Origin: Tetracladium setigerum
Lineage: Eukaryota > Ascomycota > Leotiomycetes > Helotiales
Length of the DNA: 64,000 nt
Direction: 5' to 3'
Assembly (NCBI GenBank): GCA_031472005.1
Contig: PZJY01000013.1
Span: forward strand, 1 to 64,000
Below, one piece after another: positions 21,065-32,348 of the stretch. Under the pieces are notes generated by a model that worked only from the letters and a program-made list of their open reading frames with translations, made no database searches and was not told the origin of the DNA. How positions within the stretch are numbered: position 1 is the first letter of the stretch; each line of letters begins with the position of its first letter. The translations under genes were made by a program, and so were the position numbers.

Positions 21065-22738
21065 ATGGCATACGAGCTATGGAACCTGGGATGGCAAAGC
21101 CTAGCTGCTGGCTTTACTTTTGGATACGTTCTTGCGCTGGCTGTGTATCGTCTGTTCTTAAGCCCTCTGTCACAATTCCCGGGTCCAAAGCTGGCTGCTG
21201 CGACCCTCTGGTATGAATTCTATTACGATGTCGTCAAGACGGGCAGGTACATGTCACGAATCAAGGAGATGCACGATGAATATGGTGGGTGCTGTCTTCA
21301 AGCGCAGCGAGGCAATACCTGACAGTCAAGCCCAGGCCCGATTGTGAGAATCAATCCCTATGAATTACACGTCAATGATCCAAGTTTCTATGAAGAGCTC
21401 TACGCCGCCGGAGGGAAGAAACGAAACAAATACGCATGGTTTGTGCGACTGTTTGGCATCACAGACGGGGCGATCGCCACGATTGATCACGATGTCCATC
21501 GCGTGCGACGTGGAGCCATCAGTCCGTTCTTCTCAAAAACAAATGTGCGGAAACTGGAACCCATCATCCAGGCCAAGGTAGAGAAACTGATGGGTCGGAT
21601 GCAACGACTGGAACAGACGGGAGAGCCAGTCTCACTGAATCTGATGTTCAGTGCGTTTACCAGCGATATCATCCTCGAGTATGCATTTGGGGAATCCCAT
21701 CATTACTTGGACAGGGAGGACTTCAACAAAGATTTCTTTGCGATGATGGACTCGGTGCACCACATGGGAGCCCTGGCGAAGCAATTCAAATGGTTACTGC
21801 CTATTGTTCTGTCAATTCCTGATTCCATCACAACCAGAATCGATAAAGGGATGGCAGCTTTTGCAAAAATGCAGAATGTACGTATTGTGGCCTCTGGATC
21901 GCGAAAAGGATACTGACTACCGAAGACATGCAAAGACCAAATTGCAGCAGTGATGAGCGACATGGAAAGTCACAAAGAAAAGGCAATTCCAACCATCTTC
22001 CATGATATACTCGAGAGTGGCTTGCACCCAAGCGAAAAGTCCCTTGATAGACTCTGGCAAGAAGGTCAAACATTCCTAGCGGCTGGCACTGAAACTACCG
22101 CTTGGTGTCTCACAGTCATCACATTCTACTTGATCTCAAAACCTGAACAGCTGCAGCGGCTGCGAACGGAGCTCCAGACTGCAAACGCAACAACCAGCTC
22201 CCAGCTCGAGAAACTCCCGTATCTCTCTGGGGTCATACAAGAGGGCTTGAGGCTTTCGTATGGTGTTTGCACAAGATTGCCACGCTCTGCTCCCTTTGAT
22301 ATCTTGGAATTGAAAGATGAGGAAAAGACGTGGAAAATCCCGAAAAATGTAGGTAGTCTCTGTGTCAAAGAGATCAATACTAACAACTTACAGACACCCG
22401 TCAGCATGTCAGCAGGAATACAGCACCTTGACCCACGGATCTTCCCCAACCCTTTTGATTTTGATCCCGAGCGCTGGGTAAACAATAAAGGCCTTGACAA
22501 GTATCTTGCTTCGTTTTCGAAAGGATCAAGGCAATGCGTTGGTATCAATCTGGCCTATAGTGAGCTTTATTTGTGTTTGAATGCCATTTTTAGTCGATAT
22601 GGAGGTTTGGGTATGAACTCTACGTGGAAAATGTCCTTGTATAAGACAACCGAGGATGATGTCCGCTTGGATCATGATCTCTTTATCCCAGGATTGAAGG
22701 CTGGTAGTAAAGGTGTGAGAGTGATATTTGGTCGTTGA
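21065..22738 (+). CDS. Cytochrome P450 monooxygenase (trichodiene-oxygenase-like)
   Basis: Four exons, 21065..21284, 21336..21877, 21926..22348 and 22394..22738, give 509 residues with all phases consistent. An N-terminal membrane anchor (about residues 10-35) is followed by the proline-rich hinge QFPGPKLAA. The I-helix oxygen-binding motif reads AAGTETTAW, the K-helix ExxR is EGLR, the PERF region is DPERW, and the haem loop is FSKGSRQCVG with the thiolate Cys near residue 443. It is an ER-bound haem oxygenase taking electrons from P450 reductase; the substrate cannot be read from sequence. Overall it resembles fungal P450s annotated as trichodiene oxygenase-like, which act in secondary metabolism. 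Its neighbour is a PhzF-family gene; no terpene or polyketide synthase is in the window. Confidence 0.92.
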
Positions 22739-23036
22739 GCAGGATGAAGATAAACAATATAGTCAGTCTATTGCGAAGCTAGCTATCATAGTCGGTGTCA
22801 CGATTGTGATAGCTATTAGAGAAGTATCATTGTATCGGCACTGTTATACTACTCTAAACTAATACGCTATGTATAACGAAGCGGCGAAAATAGATGCGCC
22901 AAGAGCAGTCCCTAGTAGACTCCTACAGGTTTAGCAACACCTTCTTACAAGACTTTCCCGTTCTTAAGATCGATTACAAGCACAATATCAAGGAATTAAA
23001 TCATTAACAAAATAGCAAATCCTAGTCACTACTACT

Positions 23037-24040
23037 TTAAAACACCAACTCCACCTCAGGCACTAAAATCTCTCCCTTTATAACCTCCACCCCACCACCC
23101 TCAAAATCAACCTCCAAATCCCCATTTTCACCCTTTGTAAGCGTCACAGTAATCACACACTTCCTCCCCACCATTGCACCTTGTAAGACACTAATCCTCC
23201 CAATCCCCTCACTGCTCAACTCCAAGAGGCCTTGCTCATACAGATACAACGCCAGCGGACCTGCTGCACTTCCAGTCGCTGGATCTTCTCCTGACATGCC
23301 AGGACTGAAGAAGCGCGCTTGATATGCGTTCTCTTCCCCTTGGATGCGGGCAACGAGGTAAAGCCCATAGGCATGGCTATCAACGAGAGCCAATTGATCC
23401 AGCAACTTCTCCCGTTGCACAGAAATACGATTCAGCGCATCAATAGAAGCGATCGGAACATGAAGGTGCTTCGTCGTAGACGTCGACACAACTTGCGGTA
23501 TCAAAGGCGTAGCAGTACTGTCAAACCCAATGTCAGAGGCTTGAAGGCCGATACTCTGTGCCAGCGCGTTCACATCTGGATGGGAAGCATGTGATTTTGG
23601 AGGAGCTTGGCGAATGGAGACCTTGAGATCTCTGCCCTGCAAGAGGATTTTGACGGGAAGGATTGCACTTCCCAATTCTTGCCAGAATTCATACTCTCCT
23701 TTCTTCCCTGCAATTAAATGCTTGTCGGATTTCAAGTCTAGCAAACCGGATATAGCTAGGTACCACCAGACGCCAAGGATGTTGTGGCCTGCTCCGAAGA
23801 CTTCTCGTCCGTCGGGGAGGAAGGAGCGGAGTGAGTAGTGCGCCTTGGAATCAGATTGGGAAGGGGACCGAAGAATGTAGTCTCGGATAGGTTGAATTGT
23901 CGCGCGATGAGTTGTTGTTGGGGTTTGGTGAGGGGGGTGGTGAGGGGGATAGTGTTGACGACCGCGAGGGGGTTGCCTCTGAATGCGGTGGGGGAGAAGA
24001 CGTCTACGACTGCAAAGGGGAGGGTTATTGGATTTGACAT
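23037..24040 (-). pseudogene. PhzF-family isomerase, single-base frameshift
   Basis: ATG at 24040 opens a PhzF-like N-terminus (LPFAVVDVFSPTAFRGNPLAVV) with the catalytic-Glu motif NLSETTFF. After FFGP the frame must slip by one base to continue with DSKAHYSLRSFLPDGREVFGAGHN, which carries the conserved GAGHN, and on to the C-terminal GEDPATGSAAGPLA signature and stop at 23037-23039. The break falls at a run of four C on the coding strand (23863-23866); one further base would restore about 334 residues. No intron fits there: the only GT-AG pair is 25 bp and out of phase. PhzF proteins are isomerases of diaminopimelate-epimerase fold, some acting in phenazine-type or unknown metabolism. It may be a real loss or an assembly indel. 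Confidence 0.85.
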
Positions 24041-25371
24041 GGTTATGAATTATTTTGATATGGGAGGTGGGGTGGGGTTGTTTATTTTGTGTACTGATTG
24101 TGAAGGGATGTATTTGAGAAATCAGGAGTGAGTTGAGAGAGTTTGAATTATGGGAAATGTTCGGCGGGACTTATGCTTGACTTTATACCCAGGTATTTCA
24201 TTGTACTCGGTGTAATTGAAATGATCATATCACATCCATTTGTTTATTTACCTGTTCAATGACACTCCCCTGGTAGAAATTGAGAGGTTGTGCCGCTTCT
24301 ATCTTTTTATTTTGATGTTCGATGACACTCCCCTGGTAGATATGCTTAATAATTCAGCTACGCCCTTGCGAGAACACCGACATCCCTTACGAGCTCCCCG
24401 CAATTTAGAGGTCTTGGGATAAGGTGCTGTGCAAATAAAATTACGTGACCAAAACAGTGCAACGTCTACTACTACATAAATGTTCAAGTGCTCAGTTCAA
24501 CAATAAAATCAAGAACTCGGTTGAACTGTTTGATCAATTATCCAGGATCAAAAATCCAGTTCTTCAAACTCTTACCACGGCGGATTTCTTGAGCTGAAAA
24601 TCCTTAGTTCTAGCATGCCGTATTTACTTAATGCCAAGTCCTTCCGAGACATCCAAGGGCATGCGACAAACGATGAGGTCGAGAAAGGAACCAATGGCGT
24701 GATACTTGGAATTTTGTTTTGTCAGCCGGAACCCTATTCGTCCTTTCTGATATCCCTTACCAAAACACCGACCACCAGCGACTGACGACCTGCTTACCAA
24801 AATTCTTGCAATTATTAGCCAATTACGATGTTCTTTTCAGAATGTGAAGAAGACAGCAGTAATGCCACTACCTTGAGATATCACTATACAACTAACGACA
24901 CCTTCCGATCATAATTGCACCTGAAGTGTATGATACCACTAAAAAGTGCGTGTCCATTGGTCCTGAGTGGGATCACATCCGGGAGCAAGCCTTTTGGCCT
25001 TCTAGTTTTGAGTGCCAACTTATATACCTCAAGTTCTTCTTCACGTCCTCAACCCTTAATAATAGACTTCTAGCTTTCCTCCAAACTCTCCTCCTTCAGC
25101 CTTGGCAATTCATTTGCGAATCCCTCTTTTACAAAAGTCCAACCCAGTCCCTAGACGTAAACACTCCCCATCATCCACCTTATAGGAGCTTATTAAGTCA
25201 AACGAATGTTATGTAATTGTCTTTTGGGATTTAATAAGAACTGTCAACCCGCCCTTCTATATGCCTACGCCAATTTCCCGCCTAATGTATCTTTCTTTCC
25301 CAATATTGTCCCGCGCCATAGCTATTTACATCCAGTCAAGTTACTATATAAAAACGTTCCAAGAATCCTCA
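24041..25371. other. Intergenic, 1.3 kb
   Basis: No coding sequence or RNA gene supported. It contains a 27-bp imperfect direct repeat (24254-24280 and 24317-24343, core GACACTCCCCTGGTAGA) spaced 63 bp. It covers the PhzF upstream region and the 3' side of the secreted-protein gene. Confidence 0.5.
24254..24343. repeat. 27-bp imperfect direct repeat pair
   Basis: GTTCAATGACACTCCCCTGG at 24254 and GTTCGATGACACTCCCCTGG at 24317, each followed by TAGAAAT or TAGATAT; two mismatches in 27 bp. The flanks do not align convincingly, so only the core is repeated. About 215-300 bp upstream of the PhzF start. Confidence 0.6.
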
Positions 25372-26454
25372 TCAGCAAAATGCACAAACAAATTGCCCCA
25401 CATCAGGCACACCTGCCAGGTCGCTCGCAAAGCCAACCATCTTCTGAAGATTATCATTGCAGAAACTCCCACAAAACCCGGATGCGGCACACTTGATATC
25501 CCAATGGATTAGGGATTGGATGGTCGCTTTATCCTTTTGGCCTTCAGGAAAGACACGTACAAGCACGTTGCCAGTCTGGGGGTAGGTGTACTCCGAGTAC
25601 TCGAAGTCGTAGCCGGGGTCGCATGGGCCGCCTCCAGGTGGGCATTTCCCGTTGTAGTGTCCCTTCTTCGTCTTTCTTTTCTCTTGGACCTGGGCCCCAA
25701 TGGCATCAGTCAGGACTTTCTTCATCGCATCGACGTTATCGCGGACGCTGAAGAAGCAGTCGTCGAACGTGATGCTGCAATCGTTGCCAATACTGTATGA
25801 AGATTTCTTGCACTGAGTTCGCTCGTCTGCCTCCCAAATATGGCCAAATGCATTTTTGGGTTTCCAGTATTCGAGGTCTGAGTTGGTGCCCTGGGCTCGC
25901 ACTGTAATTTCTTTGCTGGACATGGTGGAGTCTATTTCTGTCTTGTAAATTGCTGGAGGAGCTGGTGGTGGTGCGGGGGTGTCTGGATGATGGCAAATAT
26001 ATGCACTGGTACACACTTTCCCATCAGCGAGCTTGAAAGCTGTTCTGCCATGCTCAGCCCAACACTTGAATCCGTTGCCGTAGGTGTGTATGGCGTCACC
26101 AGCATAGTTCTTGGATTCTGCCCAGTCTTTGATGTCTGGGTTAATCCAGACTTGAAAGCTGTCCCCATTCGGAAACTTGGTAGTGACACCTCCTCGTCGC
26201 CATGGGTAGGAACCATCCCAAGCTACGTTGGCGATCATTTCAGGTTGGAGCCATTTGGTGTTGCCGCCTCCTGGGTTGTATGATCCGGGATAGTATGCCA
26301 TTTCTCGAGAGGTTGAGGCACCGTTGGGGAGGACTCCGATGCCGCAGTCAACAAGCATGAGATGTTCGTTGGGTCGGTACTCCCTGGTATTGATGGTGCT
26401 TGCGGCTCCAGAGCCCGAGAGCACGAGAAGACCGAGGGTTACGAAGCCGTTCAT
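25372..26454 (-). CDS. Secreted cysteine-rich protein of unknown function
   Basis: Single exon of 360 residues. The start chosen is ATG at 26454 because it places a classical signal peptide (MNGFVTLGLLVLSGSGAAS) at the N-terminus; a longer reading to 26478 would use a non-ATG codon. The mature protein is rich in Trp, Gly and Cys, with an N-terminal half containing EMAYYPGSYNPGGGNTKW and GNGFKCWAEHG, a Pro-rich linker (PAPPPAPPA), and a C-terminal half with many Cys (CPPGGGPC, CAASGFCGSFC). Even Cys spacing and the signal peptide indicate an extracellular, disulphide-stabilised two-domain protein. I do not recognise a catalytic motif. It could be a cell-wall or host-interaction protein. Confidence 0.78.
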   Translation of the reverse strand: MNGFVTLGLLVLSGSGAASTINTREYRPNEHLMLVDCGIGVLPNGASTSREMAYYPGSYNPGGGNTKWLQPEMIANVAWDGSYPWRRGGVTTKFPNGDSFQVWINPDIKDWAESKNYAGDAIHTYGNGFKCWAEHGRTAFKLADGKVCTSAYICHHPDTPAPPPAPPAIYKTEIDSTMSSKEITVRAQGTNSDLEYWKPKNAFGHIWEADERTQCKKSSYSIGNDCSITFDDCFFSVRDNVDAMKKVLTDAIGAQVQEKRKTKKGHYNGKCPPGGGPCDPGYDFEYSEYTYPQTGNVLVRVFPEGQKDKATIQSLIHWDIKCAASGFCGSFCNDNLQKMVGFASDLAGVPDVGQFVCAFC

Positions 26455-27936
26455 CTTTAAAGGTGTATAATTTGCCAAAGTTTGTGGAAGACTAAATAAG
26501 GAAGTGTGAGCTTCAGGAAGTGCTGAAAGATGTTTGAATTATGAGATGATATGGAAATGCCTTCATCTGCGGAAGATCGTCTGGTTTATGTACATCTCGA
26601 GTTTCGAAGCAGCTCGGTCAAATGCATCTTCCTCTCTCCTCAGCATGGTCTGAAGTCCAACGGCCTGACGATACAGTTGACTGCATGATGCAGATTTCCT
26701 TCCCATATCTCTTGGCTTGAAGGTTCGGCGATGCCATTGCTGCGCGTTCAGGGTTAAAAGTTGAAAATATAGCTTTCAAGTCAGCGCGTTGAGAACATTT
26801 CATGATTATTGTGGGGTTTGCAAGCAATGAATGGTCTCATTCACCTCGTTGCTTACCTTCAGCGTGCATCTGTTAAGTAAGATATTACTTATGTAAATTA
26901 GGGGGTACAGTATATACCGTCGGCGAACCCCGAGATCCCCGAAGCGAAGGCTGAGCCCGCATGTTCTTGTGTTTACCGAGGTCTGCTGCACTGCCACAAT
27001 AGCTGCAACACTCTCCATCCCCATGGAAATTTTTGCACCTGCGAAGTTATGACCTTTTGGCTTGAGGGTGCTACGTTGTATGAGGAAAAAATCAGAGCTT
27101 TGGCTTCTTCAACGGCTCTCCCAATTTCCCAAAGCTCTCAGACCTGTTGCCTAAAAGCATGACTGTCTGTTGGCATTGAGATTGCAGTGTTGCCATCAAG
27201 CGAAGATCAGAATTTTTTCGAACTTCTTTTCGTCCTAGAACATTGCGTTTCACCTGTTAAAATTCTCGTCGGCTTCTGTTGGTGGAGAGTCCGGTCGGTT
27301 TCCGTGGTGGAGTAGATGTTCGATTCTGAACTGTCGAATCCGAGATTATTTAGAAGACAGCTTCGTTGAACGCCCTCCTTCTTTTCCAAGTCGTGACCTC
27401 CTTCCTACCTCAACTTAAAGTTCTAAGCCTTTTAACTATAGCTTAAATTATTTGCCAACACCCTTAAATTTGTTCGCAAGCTAATCGCCGTCTAGCACCT
27501 TTATTCCGATGGTGAGCGTCGATCCCCACTACCAACCGTTCTCTTTGAAAAATTCCCAGGCACCTAAACAAACTTTTATTCTGCTACCACAAGAGACCAA
27601 CTGAAGCAATACAAGGTTAAAATATGATTTTGGATTTGCTATTCATGCGAGTTAAATACATAGTACTGGTAGCTTGCGCTGAATGTCAGACTGGATAGCC
27701 TCGTTAGTTATATTGCGTACTATACACATCAAATCTCTGAAAACTAGTTATTATATTCAAAGCACTACGTTCAAGATATGTCGATACTGCTTACTTAATA
27801 TTATCGTAACAAAAAACTTGAAGGAACCTCGCGTTCAGCCCAAGGCTTATGGTACGAGAGCCTGGACATGATTCGCCCGAATCTTCCAACCAGCCGCCTC
27901 GCCCAAGTGGGTCACGTGGCTCAACCACAGCAAAGC
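26455..27936. other. Intergenic, 1.5 kb
   Basis: No gene supported. A minus-strand frame at 26806-27024 begins with a helical MESVAAIVAVQQTS resembling starts of fungal STAND-type proteins but soon loses coding character; it may be a decayed fragment. Confidence 0.4.
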
Positions 27937-28287
27937 CTAATCTGTTTCTCTACGAGCGGCACCGCCCTCATAATAGGCCTTCAACACATCGCTCGGATCC
28001 TTCAAATTTAGGCATTCATCTATCCCTCGACTTTTCATGAATCCTTTCAAAACATACGAACAAATAAGTTTATTTGCTCCCTCGGCCCATTTCAAAGAGC
28101 ACTTCTCAGCTGTTATCACATCGATACACTCAGCGGCTATATTTAAGAACTCGGGGTTCTCGTACAGCGTGTTGGCCCAGCCGCTAGAGAGGAACCTGTC
28201 ATAAACATTGTTATCCCCGTTTGGCTTCTTGTACTTCAAGAGCTTGTTGATGATATCCGTTAACCAAACACCAGGCACTGGTATCAT
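27937..28287 (-). CDS. Small hypothetical protein or fragment
   Basis: A 116-residue minus-strand frame from ATG 28287 to TGA/TAG at 27937, beginning MIPVPGVWLTDIINKLLKY. It is helical in character with balanced charge and Cys/Trp content, unlike random frames nearby, but there is no recognisable domain. An open frame continues upstream (28211-28465) in another register, so it may be the last exon of a decayed longer gene. Confidence 0.35.
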   Translation of the reverse strand: MIPVPGVWLTDIINKLLKYKKPNGDNNVYDRFLSSGWANTLYENPEFLNIAAECIDVITAEKCSLKWAEGANKLICSYVLKGFMKSRGIDECLNLKDPSDVLKAYYEGGAARRETD

Positions 28288-28694
28288 AGAAGGTATCGCG
28301 TTTCTCTGATACTATAATCTTAAGATAATAAAGGCTTGAAATCGAAATCAATAACACGGGTATTGCTCTATACTTATTAAGATATAAGGTGTGGAAACTT
28401 GTTGTTTCCGCAACGTGATTTCTGCCAGTATCTACCGCCCACGCTTTCGTTTGGATGGCACCCAAAAGTGAACGAACAGTGTATTTGCCAAGAGCATGGC
28501 TGGCTTCATATGTGAGGTACTTTCGGTTGGGCTACGACCCCACCTCATCTATTTCACGCAGTACCACCACAACGTACTCATGCGATGCATTGTCCTTTGC
28601 ATTAGGCAGGTCACTCCTGTTTACCCTACTACATCACTAACAGATTACCAGAATTGATCCGCCTAGTTTCGAGCTATATTGTGCGAAGGGCGAC
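28288..28694. other. Intergenic, 0.4 kb
   Basis: Lies between divergently oriented small frames. Nothing else recognised. Confidence 0.4.
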
Positions 28695-29057
28695 ATGCCA
28701 GTCTCCGACGCAACTACAAGTGGAGAGAAGAAGGAAGAGGACAAGCGTGTTGACAAGTCCTCAAATCTGTTTGAAGATATAGAAGCCAGTGAAGGCTCTA
28801 GTCAAGTTTTTATTTCATCAACTGGGGCCACTTTTTCAGTTGCCCGAGCTAAGGTTGCAGTTGACGCGCTCCAGGCGGCAGGGCAGTTCTCAGATAACAC
28901 GATGCAACAAATTTCAAAGGACCATAGGGCTAGAGTTGTGGGTCAATATTCGGACGGAACTGCTCGGCAGAGTCGGCAGAGGGGTGAGGAGGTAGTAGCG
29001 TCGACTGCGGAGGACTTTACACAGGCTTATGGCGTGGGACAGGTGGTTCAGCAGTGA
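28695..29057 (+). pseudogene. C-terminal fragment of a STAND-N/PigL_N-type paralogue
   Basis: A 120-residue frame starting MPVSDATTSGEKKEED. Its middle (NLFEDIEASEGSSQVFISS, then DNTMQQISKDHRA) parallels the last 60 residues of the larger gene at 29941-31135 (NVFEDISTADDGHQVLVST, then DEALQMLSTNRA). There is no sign of the N-terminal helical domain upstream, and it lies in the opposite orientation. It is most simply a truncated, inverted paralogue. It has an ATG and stop, so a small protein could still be made. Confidence 0.6.
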
Positions 29058-29940
29058 TGAAAGAGGAGTTGCCTTGTCCAGGCAAGGGAATACGCATTAT
29101 CTCTCCTCAGTATACTTGAAGCGAAGTTGAAGTTGGGAGGCTGTAGATTTAATAATATCTTTAGGCTCTGCGAATGCTACTCTTCGTGAATAATAGATTG
29201 ACATTCAGCATCACAATAGTCGGTTGACTTGTATAATCTTCTCAGCATTCCCATTACTCCCAGTAAGCGATCTGGTACATGACCACTAGCTAGTACCAAA
29301 GTATTTATCCTCTCGATGATTCCGAGAGGCCACTATCTTACAGCCAACCGAATAGTTGGATGTTGTACCAATTTGTGCCCCGCCCATGAGAGTTCGACAC
29401 TCATCTCGACTTTGCCGTTTCCTATACTGAACACATGACACAAATCCATTTTCCCTTAATCAACGCATCAATCCCGCAACCCCGCGACAGGAGGGGAAAA
29501 GAGCGCGTGTATTCCGGGTTTCCCGATATTGCCATAATAATTCTCAAAGTCTGACTTCCAAGCATGCTTGCTTATTTTAAATCAAAAATTCTCAATAATA
29601 GCGGTACTAGATAGATAAACAAGTAAGTATTTAAGGAATTTATGGTAGGGTAGTCGGAAGGCAACTTGCAATGATAAGCTTCACGGAGCCACATATGAAA
29701 GGAGGCAGAGAGATCCTGAACATAAAGTCATATCTTTATGCAATAAATGTGAGCTATTATTTGCAGATAGCCATCTTCAAATTAGCCGATACTATGAGTA
29801 AATCAGTCCTCGGTTATTCGATTACATCTAAATATTCGTAGGCTGCCATCAGAAAAACTCCCTTTCCTGGATGAGCAATATTTCATTCCTTCTGGACAAG
29901 ACAAGCTTCCTTGCTTCCCTTTACTCCGTGCCACTCTCCT
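29058..29940. other. Intergenic, 0.9 kb between convergent paralogue ends
   Basis: No gene supported. Holds the 3' ends of two related, convergent units; otherwise plain AT-rich sequence. Confidence 0.45.
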
Positions 29941-31135
29941 TCACGACGCCGCTCTATTGGTGGAAAGCATCTGGAGTGCTTCATCAGACATCTGTCCTAG
30001 CCACTGTGTAGACCTAGAGCCAGCAGTCACCCGTTTGGCTGAAATTAGATCCCCAATTGTTGAGACGAGCACTTGATGGCCATCATCGGCTGTTGAGATA
30101 TCTTCAAATACATTTGTTCGCTGCTGATTTGCTCTTTTCGAGGCTTGCGTACAAATAGCTATGCACTGCTTCACGCTATCGATTTCCTCTTTGATCCCTT
30201 CAAACTCGCTCGCTTGTTGTCCGAGTAAGAGATAAGACGAGGATGTTTCAAGCTGGCTATTGATGTGTAGAAGGTGTTTCTCGAGTCGAGCGGCGGTGTC
30301 ACTTAATTTATCTCTGCAAATCTGGAAGGCATCTGCAGTAGTAACTCGCGCTGAAGGGACACCGCTTCGAGCTGTGAGGGCTTCAAGATAGCCACCCGAT
30401 GGTGTCGGAGCGTTTTCGGTCACAGTTGGGTAAACCTGACTTATGTGCGTCAAGACTCCCTCACAGATCTCAAGGCACTTCTGAGCACTATCCCTCTCTT
30501 CCTGTATCTGTTGTCGTTGAACCAGATCTTCAGCGGAAAGGTTGGTACTATGAGACGGGCTCCCGAGTTTGTCGTCAATTTGCTTCAGGTGTTCTTCCAA
30601 GTCAGCTGTGGTGTTCGCGATCAATGTTTTATATTCATTGAGAACATTAACGGTGATCGCAGACTTGCGCCTAAAATGTACGGCGTTAGTTCTGCCTTCT
30701 AAAGTTGCACACGAAGGCTTACATGTTGGCGTCACCCAGGGCTATAGCTATGGTAGATTTGTACCCTGCTAGCATATTTTTAAATCCTACGATATCCTCG
30801 CCCAGATACTTCAGCTTCGCCCAGTCTCGGAAACTTGTCTTTGGTCCACCAGATCGAGCAGAACATTTCTCAATTACCACTTTAAAATCCTGGCAAGCTT
30901 TGCAGCACCGGCGGAGGGGAAGCTCGAGCGCTACAAAATCGGCTTCCGCCTCGGATGCAGTCTGACTTAGAGATTCCAACACACTATCCAAAGATTCAAG
31001 CTCTTCTTTAAGCTCACGTATGGCTCTGTTGTTGTTCTGGAAGCTGGAGACAGCTTGGTAGAGTAACTTGCTTGATTGTAAGGCAACAACAACCACAGTC
31101 AGCACTCCCGAAGTCGTACTCAATGGATCTGCCAT
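29941..31135 (-). CDS. Fungal N-terminal STAND / PigL_N-type helical protein
   Basis: Two exons, complement(29941..30670, 30723..31135), joined over a 52-bp intron (GTAAGC, branch CTAAC, TTTTAG) in phase 2, give 380 residues. The start MADPLSTTSGVLTVVVVALQ, followed by a long four-helix-like region (NRAIRELKEELESLDSVLESL), matches the N-terminal domain seen on azaphilone-cluster protein L and on many fungal STAND NTPases. The rest is coiled coil with two similar halves (EYKTLIANTTADLEEHLKQI and CRDKLSDTAARLEKHLLHI). There is no NTPase or repeat domain, so it is a stand-alone adaptor-like protein. Family members are linked to heterokaryon incompatibility and programmed death by domain association; function here is unproven. 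Confidence 0.8.
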
Positions 31136-32348
31136 TAAACCGAACAGTACTAAGTTTTCTTGAAAATATGAATACGGCAGGAAATTGCTCAAAAGGAACG
31201 TTAACGTGATTGTTCGTCCTCGGTTTGCGTCGAGAGCTTCAAATGTCGTTGTCTTTTTTTATTTCAACCGGCCCAATCAAACAAGCGACCTCGATCCACC
31301 CGAGAATCGAGGTCATCACATTTTTTAGTCCTCAGCTCCCTGCTACTACTGCTAAATTTAATCATCTCTCTGCGACCCGGTTTCTACACCTTTTTTTTAA
31401 AACTCTATAACCTGTATCTGGCACCGAGTGAGTCATTCCCGTTGCACCATTCCAAGCAAGAGTGAGTGCGGAACCTAGTTGCGCCAAGGTGTTTGGGGGT
31501 TTGGTGTTCAAGGGATTTTGGGCAAGGAGCACACCCTAAGGGTAGACTACAGATCCTCGAGGAATTCCGGGAGAAAGTACAGTCGAATAAAGACAGGCAC
31601 AAGAAAATTCTAAAATATTATCCCGGAAGAAAGTTCTCCAGACTAGTCAAGACTACCTATCTCGACCACGAGAGTTAGTACCGAGACTATAGCAAGATAA
31701 CGCACTAGACAGAGAGCCGACGCGAGATATAATTCATAAATTTCTAAGAAAGTGATTATTATAAAGAAAAGCTCTTGCCTCTCAATAAGTAATTACAACA
31801 CACAATATCTGGACCTTCAGCTATAATAAATACAAAAAATCAACAGATAATGACGAAGATAACCGACCCTACAGAGCATTATCGAGAAAGTTAGATACCC
31901 TTTTCATCATGCATTTCGAAAATGGTTGACGCTAGGCGCGAACGAGTACAGCAAGAGGAGAAGAGTATTCAACAGAGTCTGGAACCGTTTCCTGCCAGGA
32001 GCCACTGCTGCCTGCCGCTGCTGCCTGCTGGCTGTCAAGGTGCCCAAGGTACCTACCGTAACCGAACAAGCTCTGTCGCGATCATTGGCTCGATTCTGAC
32101 GTTGAACTCAACTGTAAACCTTGCGCAGATAAAAAAATGTATAAGAAAGGGGGTTTGGTCCTAATGAAGATTAAATTTTAGAGTATCAATTGATTCACAA
32201 TTATCATTCTTCCTCAATCAGACTTTAGCAAGGTAAGATATTCTCATTCCTGTTATCAAAATATCGCATTAACCAATTTGCTTAATAGCATCTATCCAAA
32301 TAAACAAATACCACCAAACCCCAACCTCGTCTCAACTTGTTATAAACT
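31136..32348. other. Intergenic, 1.2 kb
   Basis: No gene supported. Divergent promoter space. A short GC-rich stretch near 31995-32040 contains repeated CTGCTGCCTG. Confidence 0.45.

Noticed and set aside
23840..23870. Tiny intron to explain the PhzF frame change
   Set aside because: The only GT...AG pair is about 25 bp, too short for fungal introns, and leaves the wrong frame.
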